DNA from: Hetaerina americana
Lineage: Eukaryota > Arthropoda > Insecta > Odonata > Calopterygidae
Assembly: GCA_022747635.1 (NCBI GenBank)
Contig: JAKTNV010000260.1
Coordinates: 186,001-250,000 of the forward strand
Direction: 5' to 3'
Length of the DNA stretch: 64,000 bases
The translations under genes were made by a program, and so were the position numbers. Below are positions 32,084 through 42,375 of this stretch, piece after piece. The notes under the pieces were generated by a model that worked only from the letters and a program-made list of their open reading frames with translations, had not been told where the DNA came from and searched no databases. Position 1 is the first letter of the stretch; every line of letters begins with the position of its first letter.

Positions 32084-33190
32084 ATGGATTTCGGTGGCAA
32101 GGGCACGTATGGGCGCTTTGGCGAATCTCTGCCTTGGGAGCGTGATTTATCACCAAACAATACGAACGTAATTGATTTCACTTCCGCTGTTAATATGATA
32201 GAAAGCGCCCCTGTTTTTCCTCCGACGATGCAACAAACATTTTCAGGACATCACATTCATTTAATTCCGAGTTTTAACGGTGATGGGGCCGTAAGCATCG
32301 AGGATTTTTTGAACAATCTTAAGTTAGTGAGTCATCTTAGCGGGTTGAGTGAGAAGCAAGCCTTGAGCGTAGCACGGCTGCGTCTGAGCGGTACCGCTGC
32401 CGAATTCATTAAGTCAAATCCTCACGTTATTGAGTCTTATGAACTTTTTTCTAAACTAGTGAAAAAGCGCTTCATTCCCAAAATTTCACTGGTCTCTGTT
32501 GAAAGAATGTTCACAAGCTGTTTGCAACGCCCCTTGGAAAGCGTGAACGAGTATTCTTCCCGTCTCAGGGAATTGGGACGAAAACTAAGAGATGCTTTTC
32601 TAGACCCAGACTCACAAGCGACAGGAATTATGCTCGAGAACCGCCTCCTCTCACAGTTCTTGGTCGGACTTAGGGAAAAATTGGGCGATTCGTGCTAGTG
32701 CGCAATCCAAGAACCATGCAAGAGGCTGAGGAATTTGCTAACCTAGAGGAATTCAATGCTCGTAATCACTCAGGCGTTAGGGAAGTAAACTTCTTGCAGA
32801 ACCATGAATTTGGTATGCCCGTGCGCAGTCCTAACGTGAAGACACCGACAACCTTTCCGTACAGTGACCCGACACGATATTTCACAACGAGTCATGTTCA
32901 ACCCCATCTCGAGCCAATCTTAAACCCCACTGTGAGCCCTAGTCTTTCGGATCAAGTGCACGCAATCCAGGTTAATGTACACACGAAGCCTCCACAGTCT
33001 AGACTGCCGGTGGGTGGAGGGAACGTAACTAATGCGCCTCGGAATTGTAATTACTGTAAAAAGGTGGGACACATCGCGCGCTATTGCCGTACAAAACCCC
33101 GCGCATGTTATAACTGTGGGGAAGGGAGCCATGTCAGTAAAGATACCCTCTGATGATTTGCGGCGTGTGCAAGCAAGCGGGCCATCGCCC
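32084..33190 (+). pseudogene. gag: Ty3/Gypsy gag
   Basis: The ATG at 32,084 opens MDFGGKGTYGRFGESLPW and a retrotransposon Gag capsid domain (about residues 50-200: HLIPSFNGDGAVSIEDFLNNLKLVSHLSGLSEKQAL ... ERMFTSCLQRPLESVNEYSSRLRELGRKLRD). The frame changes at 32,692-32,698. The nucleocapsid has knuckle 1 (CNYCKKVGHIARYC), knuckle 2 (CYNCGEGSHVSKD, cut before its last Cys by a frame change) and knuckle 3 in a third frame at 33,159-33,200 (CGVCKQAGHRPIDC). It would form the virus-like particle. Two frame breaks inside the gene disable this copy. Confidence 0.9.
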
Positions 33191-33874
33191 GATAGATTGT
33201 CCCACCCCCACCCAAAAGCGAGATCAGGGAAACGCGGCCACCCCGGCCGGCAGGTCGGGGACGAATTAGTGCTCGTCGTAGCACCAGAAGTCGGCTTCAC
33301 GGTCTCGGTTACAGTACTAGGTAGAATGTATTCCTTTTCAGTGGATACCGGTGCCGCTGTGAGTATTATGCAGAGTACAAGTTTCCCTTTTGGAAACCTA
33401 AAAATTGACGACTATTCCTCCCCTGTGAGAAGTGCCTCCGACCATGCGCTCGCCACATTAGGGCAATGCAACATACCTTTCATTATCGATGGAGAAGTTT
33501 ACCCTCACGATACATTGATTGCAAATCTAGGGAGAGTACCGTATGACGGTATCCTCGGACTAGACTTCATGGTAAAATACGGAAGTAGCATTTCGAGCGG
33601 AGAAGGTAAAATGAAAATAACAGAAGGGCACGAAACCATGCTAAAATCAGGTTACTCAAAACAGAAAATTTCCGCTGTATTTTTAGAGGACATAATTTCA
33701 TGTGATGATATCCAAGCAGTGCCTAAAACACCGAGTAATGAATCTTTCAAAGAGGATAACGCCAGCAGAAGCTCAAAGGATAAAGTGAATGATGGACTCG
33801 TGGCTGTTGATGATTCGCTTAATATTAATTGGGAAGAGTTGAGTGATGATATATTAGTGCCGTCAGGAATCTAA
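33191..33874 (+). pseudogene. Retropepsin-type protease domain
   Basis: Within the frame 33,032-33,874, VGFTVSVTVLGRMYSFSVDTGAAVSIMQS carries the D-T-G active site and PYDGILGLDFMVKYGSSIS the second conserved block with the I-L-G-L-D-F sequence. The following 90 residues are acidic and Ser-rich, with no domain. The frame differs from that of the last zinc knuckle, consistent with a gag-pol frameshift or with decay. A stop at 33,872 separates it from the linker. Confidence 0.85.
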
Positions 33875-33889
33875 GTCACAAGCACCGGT

Positions 33890-36800
33890 TTGCTTGGGGA
33901 CATTTTTGGGGATACTGAAGATGTCTTGGTTGAGGCCACTCACTCTAGCGGGACAGAAGGACGAGTAACCTATACGCGAGAAATTTTTAATGGAGCAAAT
34001 CTAACTGTTGGGCAGAAAGGCGAATGTAAAACGTCAGTTGTTGAAAGCGATCCATCCGTAGTCCATGCAGAGAGTAATTGCGGGACAGAAGGACGAGTAA
34101 CCTGCACGCAAGAGAAAGCGTCGCATGAAGCTACATTTGTTGATACAATTAAAATTCCTCCACGCTCGGTTATGTTGACGAGTACAAAGATTCAGGACTA
34201 TTATGGCGAGGATATCATTATTCAGGGAAGGGAGGGAGATGTATTAATACTTCCAGTTCTAGCAACCGTCTCCCCCGATGGTGTAATACCTTTGTTGTTG
34301 TGTAACACACGGCCCGAACCAAAGATGATCAGGGAGTCATATCTCCATCTACCAGTCCATGGTCTGCTCCTCTGATTCTAGTAAAGAAAAAGCATTTTCC
34401 AGGCGAACCTGTCAAGTATAGGCCTTGCATTGACTATCGCGCTCTGAACGCCGTCACTAGAAAGGAAGTATTTCCACTGCCAAATATGGACGAAATATTC
34501 GATCAGTTAGGAGGGACAAAATATTTCAGTTGCCTAGATTTATCGCAAGGTTACTGGCAAGTTGAAGTAGACGAAAAAAACAGGGCACAAACCGCTTTTA
34601 GCACTCCAGACGGACACTACGAGTGCAACAGGATGGCATTCGGCCTTTCGAACGCGCCTTCCACATTCATGCGTCTTATGACAACCGCACTAGATGGAAT
34701 GATCAATCGAGGAGTTTTGTTCTATCTCGACGACATATTACGGCATGTGGAGAGCATGGAAAAACACATACTAGGCTTGAGAGATATTTTTTCAAGACTG
34801 AGGAAAGCGAATTTGAAACTGAAACCACAAAAATGTGAATTCTTCCAAACACGAGTGAAATTCCTCGGTCACGTCGTTTCCGCTAATGGGTTGGAACCCG
34901 ATGAAGAAAAAATACATGCAATAAGCAGTTTTCCAGCACCACGTAACGTTAAGCAACTGCAATCGTTCCTTGGGTTAGTGGGATATTACAGGAAATTTAT
35001 TTTGCATTTTGCTCAATTTTCGAGTCCTCTTACCTCGCTAACAAGGAATGATACGGACTTTATTTGGGAAAGAGAGCAACAAGAATCTTTTGAAAAATTA
35101 AGGGCTTGTCTCACGAGTCAACCCGTATTGCGATTCCCTGACTTTTCGAAAGAATTCATTTTGACCACTGACGCTTCTTCCGTGGCGATTGGAGGAGTGC
35201 TGTCGCAGAATTTTGAAGATGGCGAGCATATGATAGCATGCGCCAGCAAGCAGTTGACACAGCAGCAAAAAGCATACTCCGCCACTGAACTTGAGTGTTT
35301 GGCGGTCGTACATATGATTAGAAAGTTCAGAGTATATCTTTTAGGCCGTCCGTTCACTTTAATCACTGATCATAGCCCGCTCCGATGGCTACTTGCCCTT
35401 TCCGAGCCGAAACCCAGACTGGCTAGGTGGATAATGGAGCTCACCGAATACTCGTTTACAATAAAGTACAAAGCAGGAAAAGATATTCCGCACGTAGACG
35501 CTCTCTCCCGCGCAGTGAACCCAATAGTAAATGCCCTCCATCAAGACACGGAATACGAGCCAGTTTGGGATAAAACCAAGATTGCGCAAGAACAGTCAAT
35601 TTGTCCGGAACTTCGACCACTGCGTACGCTAGCGGAAGAACGAAACCCCAACTATCTCTTAGACGAGCATGGAGTACTCTATAAAATCCACGTTAAGACC
35701 CCCGATCCACTATACACCATCTGTGCACCCGTAAGCATGAGAGATTACATATTACAAAGATGCCATGACAGCCCCCTTGCAGGACATCTAGGAATAGACA
35801 AAACATTAAATATTGTGCAAAGACATTTTAATTGGCCCGGGCTTTACGCCGACACTCGAAATTACCTTAGTAATTGCGTGAGCTGCAAGAAACGAAAGGG
35901 AAGAAAGGAAAGAATACCTATTCAACCTGTCACCGAAGCGTCATATCCGTTCGAGAAAATTGCTTTGGATATAATTGGTCCATTAAAAGTATCTAATAGA
36001 GGCAATCGCTACATACTATCATGTCAAGATTATCTTACGAGATATCCGGAGGCCATATCTATCATCGATCAATCCGCAGAAACTGTAGCTCGAGCCTTCG
36101 TAGAGCAGATCATTTGCCGTCATGGGGTGCCAGACACCCTTCTCACTGACAGAGGTGCGAATTTCACATCACAGCTTATGAGGCGAATTTGTGATCTATT
36201 GAAAGTAAAGACAATTTTTACCTCCCCTTACAATCCCGCTTCCAATGGTAGGCTGGAGAGGGCGCACCAATCTTATGCCGCCGTTTTTTCTCACTATGTC
36301 AACCAAGACCACTCGGATTGGAACGATCAACTAAATTTTGCATTATTTGTGTACAGAAATAGCAAACTCCTGCTTACCTTTTATATGGGAGGGAATTGTA
36401 TATGCCTTGGGATGATGTCTTACGACCCCTCCTACCGTGTTACACGGAGGTACCCCCGTACGATCACGTTTTGCAACGCCGGCTCCAAATCGCGCGCGCG
36501 CAAGCGGCAGAGAATAACCAGCGTAACATACAAAATGAGCATTATAAATACAATAGGAACTTACGGTTGCCGCCTATTCTTAACGGGCAACTCGTGTTGC
36601 TGCGCAACTTGGTACTTACGCCCGGGCAGTCAAAAAAGTTTACTTCGAAGTGGGTTGGCCCCTACAAGGTAGTCAAAGTTAGAAGTAAGGTGACCTTTGA
36701 CAATGAGAATATCCGGGACGGGAGGATTCTGACAGCGCACCACAGGAATTTGCTTCCACAACCACCAGAGCCCGAACCGCCACCTAATTACGCACAAGCA

Positions 36801-36995
36801 GGACGCGTGATTGACGAGTTCGAGACTGAGCAAGGCGCCCAGACCAACCATAATCAAGTCCACATTCCGCAGCCAGATAAAATAAACAATGGTTCACCGA
36901 CCGACCCTCCTCAAGGGCAAAATCTCCAAAATCATCCTCCATCGTCAGAGATATTTTATCACTTGCGGCCCCTGCCCGGGAGGATACGCTCTTAA
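33890..36995 (+). pseudogene. pol: Gypsy pol: reverse transcriptase, RNase H and integrase
   Basis: A linker (33,890-34,340) ends IKIPPRSVMLTSTKIQDYYGED, typical of the pre-RT region, and a frame change leads into the RT. The long frame to 36,672 holds VKYRPCIDYRALNAVT, YFSCLDLSQGYWQVEV (motif A), FGLSNAPSTFMRLM, VLFYLDDIL (YLDD), FLGHVVSANG; RNase H with LTTDASSVAIGGVL, ATELECLAVV and ITDHSPLRWL; and integrase with the RCHDSPLAGHLG...CVSCKKRK zinc domain and DDE residues in ALDIIGPL, LTDRGANFTS and NGRLERAHQ. Near 36,380 the frame changes; the C-terminal tail (36,396-36,995) ends FYHLRPLPGRIRS. The catalytic residues are intact, but the frames are broken at about 34,335 and 36,380. Confidence 0.92.
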
Positions 36996-37033
36996 TTCAC
37001 CCTACTTCCCTCCCTTGTATCTGCCTATTAGGT

Positions 37034-38260
37034 ATGGCCCGAGTAATAGCAGTAAGACAATTGCTACGGAGAAAGAAGGTAGCAAGGAAGATCAGAGAAT
37101 TGTTTGGCGAGACACCTCCAATCTACGACCGCCTTCCGGCGGCCGATGGCCACTCCTGGTGGGATGAAAGCCCACCTCTTTCGCCTCCAGCCCAGGCGGA
37201 TGGACCACCGCCCACACCGGGTCGCTTCCCTTCTCCCGTGCGACAACACCTGGGTGGCGGTGATGAGTATTGGAGTGCCTTCCGGTATCTACAGCATGGG
37301 GAAGGGCAACGCAGCCAGCCAATGTATTCCGCAGGAGATGGAGAGGGTCTAGCTCCAGCGTCACCAACCCAGGGAAGAAACTAGACCTGGTGGGATGAAA
37401 CCCCACCGTTTTCGCCTCCAGCCCAGGCGGATGGACCACCGCCCACACCGGGTCGCTTCCCTTCTCCCGTGCGACAACACCTGGGTGGCGGTGATGAGTA
37501 TTGGAGTGCCTTCCGGTATCTACAGCATGGGGAAGGGCAACGCAGCCAGCCAATGTATTCCGCAGGAGATGGAGAGGGTCTAGCTCCAGCGTCACCAGCC
37601 CAGGGAAGATACTACTCCTGGTGGGATGAAACCCCACCGTTTTCGCCTCCAGCCCAGGCGGATGGACCACCGCCCACACCGGGTCACTTCCCTTCTCCCG
37701 TGCGACAACACCTGGGTGGCGGTGATGAGTATTGGAGTGCTTTCCGGTATCTACAGCATGGGGAAGGGCAACGCAGCCAGCCAATGTATTCCGCAGGAGA
37801 TGGAGAGGGTCTAGCTCCAGCGTCACCAACCCAGGGAAGAAACTACTCCTGGTGGGATGAAACCCCACCGTTTTCGCCTCCAGCCCAGGCGGATGGACCG
37901 CCACCCACGCCGGGTCGCAGTCTCTCAACACCGGAGATCCCGCCCAACGAAGAGAGAGGAGGGGATTCCTCTCCTGCCTCCTCACCCTTCGACGGACAAA
38001 GCAGTCCACCAACCGCTGTCGTGGAAGCCGGTGAATACTTCACAAACTCCAACTTGCCCCCCCTCCCCATTGTGTTCAAAACTGCAGTTTCAAATTTAAC
38101 ATTGGAAGATTCAGCGCCTCGTCCCCCAGCCGGAATTGAAAAAAGGAGGGAATACCCCCCGTCGCGGAAAGAGCATAAGCGTAGGCGACGTATTCTCAAT
38201 AAAAGACGGAAAAGACAATTAATCCAACAAAATAAAGGAGATCGCGAGATCGTCATGTGA
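37034..38260 (+). pseudogene. Accessory ORF between pol and env, with coding minisatellite
   Basis: The frame begins 39 bases after pol (MARVIAVRQLLRRKKVARKIRELFGE, basic) and runs in one phase to 38,260, broken once by TAG at 37,382-37,384. The centre is three 77-residue repeats plus a partial fourth, Pro-rich (WWDETPPFSPPAQADGPPPTP) and Gly/Tyr-rich (HLGGGDEYWSAFRYLQHGEGQ). The C-terminal 110 residues are Ser/Pro-rich and end in a strongly basic block (KEHKRRRRILNKRRKRQ) resembling a nuclear or nucleolar signal. I recognise no family. It could be a separate accessory protein or the start of a spliced product. The other long frames across the repeat also lack stops because the repeat length is a multiple of three. 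Confidence 0.5.
37152..37918 (+). repeat. 231-bp in-frame minisatellite (3.3 copies)
   Basis: Units start at about 37,152, 37,383 and 37,614 with a partial at 37,845-37,918, at an exact 231-bp period (77 codons). Copies differ at only a few positions (for example CGCTTC/CACTTC at 37,683 and AACTAG/TACTAC at the unit ends), so the array was homogenised recently compared with the surrounding pseudogene. Confidence 0.95.
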
Positions 38261-38295
38261 GCTCTGCGACCGCATTAACTATATATTCTAATCTA

Positions 38296-38317
38296 ACCTT
38301 TAATTTCCTCCTTATAG
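38296..38317 (+). promoter_or_regulatory. Possible splice acceptor for env mRNA
   Basis: A CTAAC branch-point-like sequence, the pyrimidine-rich TTTCCTCCTTATAG and the AG at 38,316-38,317 lie six bases before the env ATG at 38,323. Errantivirus env is made from a spliced mRNA, so an acceptor here fits. No donor was tested. Confidence 0.45.
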
Positions 38318-38322
38318 AAACC

Positions 38323-40024
38323 ATGGAACTCCTTACCGTACAGACTTTGTGTCTAGTGACAATAGGACTGTAGAGTGGAGCAAACACCTCTGGTCTGCTT
38401 TTCGTCCCGAAAGGACCATTGTACTTCATAGTGAGTGAATGGATAGTGAACATAGACCTTCACATACCTCAGCTAACAGCTGCAGTGGACATAGTTAAAC
38501 GACAGAACACCCAATTCCATGAGATTAATTTAAAATTAACAGCACAACCAAACGCGAGCATGTTTTTTCACTTTTCTAATATCTCTTTTCTAATATGATT
38601 TGCTATATCTAACAAAGTGTACGGTTCAACTTAAACAATTTGGAAAGGCAATTAGAAATGTTAATTGGAGCCACCGAAGCAACTCGTAAGGGCAGAGGAT
38701 TGTTTGACGTGGTCGGTTACGGACTGCATTACTTTACAGGCACGGCGACCGACCATCAGATACAAACATTAGATAAGAAAATAGAAGGGTTATCCAATCG
38801 CACCGAACATGCCCTAAATGCGCGATATACATTTCTGTCCAACGCATCCAATACACTTAAAAGACATGATTTCTTCGACAGGGAAAGCCCTAGAACTCAT
38901 GCAAAAAAAATATAGAAAAGAGTATCAAAGCATATACTGAGACTATAGCTTCAACAAAATACGCTTTTAAAGTCTTCAGCTACAGCCATACCGCTTTTAT
39001 TGCCCTCATTCGCCACATCGCTGAACTGCAACATGAGATAGACCTTGTCAAGGCTAAAGTGCGACTCGCCGAGGCTGGGAAGTCCATACCTTCCCTACTC
39101 CCTCCCAGCCAGTTCCAGGGTATCCTGAAAAGTATTTCCGGAGCGCTGCTGCCCGATTGGTCGCTCCCCCGCGATCTGGACCACAAAATCGCGATCATGT
39201 ACGACATTGCTAGCGTGAGAGTGATCCGGCGGATGGGCGACATCAAATTACTCATAATACTGCCGTTGACGCAAAAGGGAATGAGTTTCAAGGTGTTGCG
39301 AGCGCTACCTTTCCCGACCACCGATGGTGGGAATAAATCTGTCCTCATACAGCCTGACTCGCCTAATCTGGCCGTCTCAATGGAACAGAGCAACTTTGTA
39401 CTCTTACCCTACGACTACTCACAGCAATGTAGAACTGAAAGCATGATCGTGTTTCCTCAGGCTTACCCAATACTAACTCATAACTCCCGCTCCTGTAACA
39501 TTGCCATTTTTCTCCGGAAAACAAAACTCATAAAGCAGAACTGCCAGATAGGATTAGCTCAGTCCCCATTTGCAATGTTTATCAAGGGCGAAACGCCTGG
39601 AAAGTGGCGCTTTAGCCTCAGTAGCGTCACCGAATTAACTATCGACTGCCCTCAACAATACTCCAAGTTATCCATCAGTAAGCAAGGCACCCTAACTCTT
39701 GCATCTGGGTGTTCGGCCAGCGATGGAGTAAATTACATACCCGCCTTAACTGAATTCCAAAGTGTAAGTACTTCCTTGCAAACAAATATTTCCACTGCCA
39801 ATGATAAATGAAAGTGTTATTCATGACCGATACCTGAACCTGGCAAGTAACGACGCCAACCTTGAGTACCTCTTAAAGTCGATCGCAAAATTAGATACTC
39901 ATGACGTACCCACCGTATCCCTGTCCGATATAGAAAGAAACGTTAATTCCCTGTCCCCCCTGGGTTTGGACATAAGGCGCGCTCATTACGTAGGAATCTC
40001 GTCTTTTGTGGTGCTCTTGAGCTC
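38323..40024 (+). pseudogene. env: Errantivirus-like env (fusion protein), multiply broken
   Basis: The ATG at 38,323 starts a short hydrophobic leader (MELLTVQTLCLVTIGL) closed by TAG at 38,371. The same frame then continues to about 38,600 with an Env surface-type segment (FVPKGPLYFIVSEWI). The frame at 38,640-38,915 contains a basic cleavage-type motif RKGR followed by GLFDVVGYGLHYFTG, a fusion-peptide-like segment as in baculovirus F and insect errantivirus Env, then a heptad-rich stretch (IQTLDKKIEGLSN). A frame change at an A-run near 38,905 leads to the long frame ending at 39,811. A further change leads to the pre-anchor region, cut at 40,024 by gag sequence. At least four breaks make it non-functional. 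Confidence 0.8.
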
Positions 40025-40326
40025 TACCGGATACGCTGCAAAATGCTTTTCCTGTGGGTGCGCGGGCCACATAGCTCGCGATTGTCGCTCTAAAACTCGA
40101 GCTTGTTTTAACTGCGGAGCAAGGAGACATATTTCCCGAGACTGTCCCCCGCTATGCATCGGAATATGTAAGGAAGTTGGCCACCTTCCAATTAATTGTC
40201 CAGAGCGCTCAAACCGAATGGCCTCGGGAAACGGGATGACCCCGACCAGCGGGTTGGGGAAGACCTAATCCTATCCATCACTCCAGTGAAAGGAATGACG
40301 ATTAGCGTGCAGATTATAGGAAAATT
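40025..40326 (+). pseudogene. gag: gag zinc knuckles fused to env (unit 2)
   Basis: Same env::gag fusion as at 1,074. This copy keeps His in the second knuckle (CFNCGARRHISRDC). The joined frame is 39,801-40,268 and ends at a TAA at 40,266. Confidence 0.85.
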
Positions 40327-40373
40327 CATCATATATCGTTTATATGATAACTGATACTGATGATAAATGATAT
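40327..40373. other. Junction filler between protease and integrase scraps
   Basis: Where unit 1 has the ordinary integrase sequence CACTACCCCTATCCCTCCGA, unit 2 has an AT-rich run built of repeated ATATGATAA, TGATGATAAATGATAT and ATCATATATC pieces. These resemble the adjacent GATATCATTT. It looks like templated filler. Confidence 0.7.
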
Positions 40374-40937
40374 ACCGATATCATTTAACTCGCCAAGATT
40401 ATTTCACAAGATATCATGAAGCCCTTATGATTCCAGATCAATCGGCCAAAACAGTGGCAGGATTTTTTGTCGAGCACATAATTTGCCGTCAGGGTGTGCT
40501 TAAATATTTACTGGCACACAGAAGTGGAAACTTCACTTCGGAACTAATGAAAAACGTTTGCAGGGAACTGAAAATAAAATCTATCTTCACTTCTCTCCAT
40601 ATAACCCCGCCTCAAATGGTCGTCTAGGGCATGCACACCATTCCTTTGCTTCCGTGACTCCCCATTATGCAGCCCAAGACCACTCTGATTGGGACGAACA
40701 ACTGGGCTTTGCATTGCTCACTTATCGAGACAGCAAGCACCAAGCAAGCACCAAGTGGTTAAGCACGGAAGTTAGTTTCCCGGTGGAGAGGACCCTCCAG
40801 AACAGTTAAAGTTAGAAGCTCGGTTACCGCAGACATAGAGGACCTGAAAGACGGAAGAAGTCTCCTAGCTCATATGCGTAACCTTTTACCCTCACCGCTA
40901 GATAATCCCTTACCCCTGTTTTTAGGTGGCGGCATGG
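40374..40937 (+). pseudogene. Gypsy integrase core fragment (unit 2)
   Basis: Counterpart of 1,400-1,965 with the same LLAHRSGNF and NGRLGHAHH substitutions and the same frame break before PYNPAS. It ends at the LINE A junction. Confidence 0.85.
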
Positions 40938-41310
40938 CATGGAAGCCCTACAACCATGCACGAGCCCTCGAAGCAACCGTACCTAAATACAAATTCTCAG
41001 TCGTTTCCTCCTCTCCGTAACCCTTGGCAAAACCAACAAACCGAAATCGTGGAGACCCCTCAATCATCTCTTAACTCTCCCCCAACCTCCGATCAACACC
41101 CTCCGCCACCCTCTGGACAACACTCTCCCTCAATCAATGACCAATCATCAACCGCAAATATAAGAACTGCTCTATTGAGCATAATTACGAAACTTCTCTC
41201 TCCTACTGACCATAAAACCCTTATTAGCATCATCACCAATGACCTTATACCAGCCCTTCTTCAACTTGTAAATGGTGCCTTATTCACAAATAAACAACCA
41301 CTTCCTTAAA
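40938..41310 (+). pseudogene. LINE A ORF1 C-terminal region (unit 2)
   Basis: Counterpart of 1,966-2,340 with a few substitutions. Here the frame (40,926-41,309) also covers the Gypsy side of the junction, so integrase-tail sequence and ORF1 read through in one phase. Confidence 0.75.
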
Positions 41311-41622
41311 GTTTTACAATGGAACATAAATGGCATAAAAAACAAAAAACAAAAGCTTGAAAAACCACTACAACACGAAGGCGAGCCCATCATAAGCTCC
41401 TATTTACCAACAATATCGCAATTCACTCACCGCCTTTCCCTACCCACTTCCATCATCACCCCCACTCCTCCGATACCCTGGATGTAGTTCTATTATCCGC
41501 AGATATCGCATTCCAAATCCTTAACCTAGATAATTCAGCCTCGGACCACTGCCCCATATTTTACTGCATTCCTACCCTCCTTCATACAACCAGAACCAAC
41601 TAGAAGAGTTAATTTGAAACTA

Positions 41623-42375
41623 CGAGGGTCATCCGGAAAGTAGTACCCGTTCGTGCCGCATGAAGTGCTGACGACGCGAGTAGCCGCTGGACGAGGTCAG
41701 ATAGCTTCAGTGGCTTGTCTGCCTTCTCTGAGCCAAGTTGCGTGACGCTAGCATTGCCTGTGTTGTTTCTGTGATTGTTTACAATGTTTAAAAAAATTGA
41801 GAACGCCGCCAGTTGTGAAGTGAGGGCAGTGATTAAATTCCTCAATGCAAGAAACGTTCGCCCATGTGATATTCATCGCCAATTAAAGGAGGTGTATGGA
41901 GACAATGTAATGGACGAGTCGTCTGTTCGGCGGTGGTGTCGCAACTTCAACATGGGGAGGGGGAACACACACGACGATGAGCGTTCGGGGAGACCGTCTG
42001 TCATTACAGACCAACTGGTGAGCTCAGTTGACGAATTCGTGAGGAACGATCGGCGCGTCACAATTGATGACATCTGTGAGCATTTTCCCAATGTTTCTCG
42101 AACAATTGTTCATGAAATTGTTAAACACCATCTGCATTATGCAAAAATTTGTGCAAGATGGGTCCCTCGCGTATCTCAATGAGCTGGCGGCGAAGGACTA
42201 TGCAGCAGGAATACAGAAACTTGTCACACGTTATGACAAATGCCTTAATTTGCTTGGAGATTATGTTGAGAAGTAGTTTAAAGTATCCTCTTTCAAATAA
42301 AATTTTTTATGTTTGTTAATATTTACTTTTGTGTCTTTATTTCACGAACGGGTACTACTTTCCGGATGACCCTCG
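41623..42375 (+). mobile_element. Internally deleted mariner element with perfect TIRs
   Basis: The 753-bp element is bounded by 33-bp perfect inverted repeats starting CGAGGGTCATCC and flanked by TA dinucleotides (41,621-41,622 and 42,376-42,377). The empty site in unit 1 (about 2,650) and at 63,377 has a single TA, which proves the insertion. It encodes the transposase N-terminus and the last 30 or so residues but lacks the catalytic domain, so it is non-autonomous. Absence from unit 1 dates the insertion after the duplication. Confidence 0.97.
41775..42182 (+). pseudogene. Mariner transposase DNA-binding domain, truncated
   Basis: The likely start is MFKKIENAASCEVRAVIKFL (41,784). Residues about 15-65 form the first helix-turn-helix (CDIHRQLKEVYGDNVMDESSVRRWCRNFNMGRG). 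A linker with DDERSGRPS follows, then the second helix-turn-helix (TIDDICEHFPNVSRTIVHEIVKHHLHY), ending at the WVPR motif. At about 42,168 a deletion removes the DDD catalytic core and changes frame. The C-terminal end (LNELAAKDYAAGIQKLVTRYDKCLNLLGDYVEK) continues to 42,276. What remains could bind the element's TIRs but not cut DNA. Confidence 0.92.

Larger units (their letters stand above)
1..38951. repeat. Macro-duplication unit 1 (about 39 kb)
   Basis: Base 1 matches base 38,952 and the match runs colinearly to about 21,550 / 60,400. The offset is 38,951 at first. It becomes 38,970 after a junction difference near 1,380, 39,725 after the mariner insertion in unit 2, 38,803 after a deletion in unit 2, and then about 38,858. 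Across 12-21.5 kb I noticed only a handful of substitutions. The part from 23,816 to 38,951 has no second copy inside this window. Where the true unit begins is unknown because the window starts inside env. Confidence 0.9.

Noticed and set aside
37395..37814. Repeated 62-codon ORFs in the minisatellite
   Set aside because: Alternative frame with a stop in every unit; the frame running from 37,034 to 38,260 is the better candidate.
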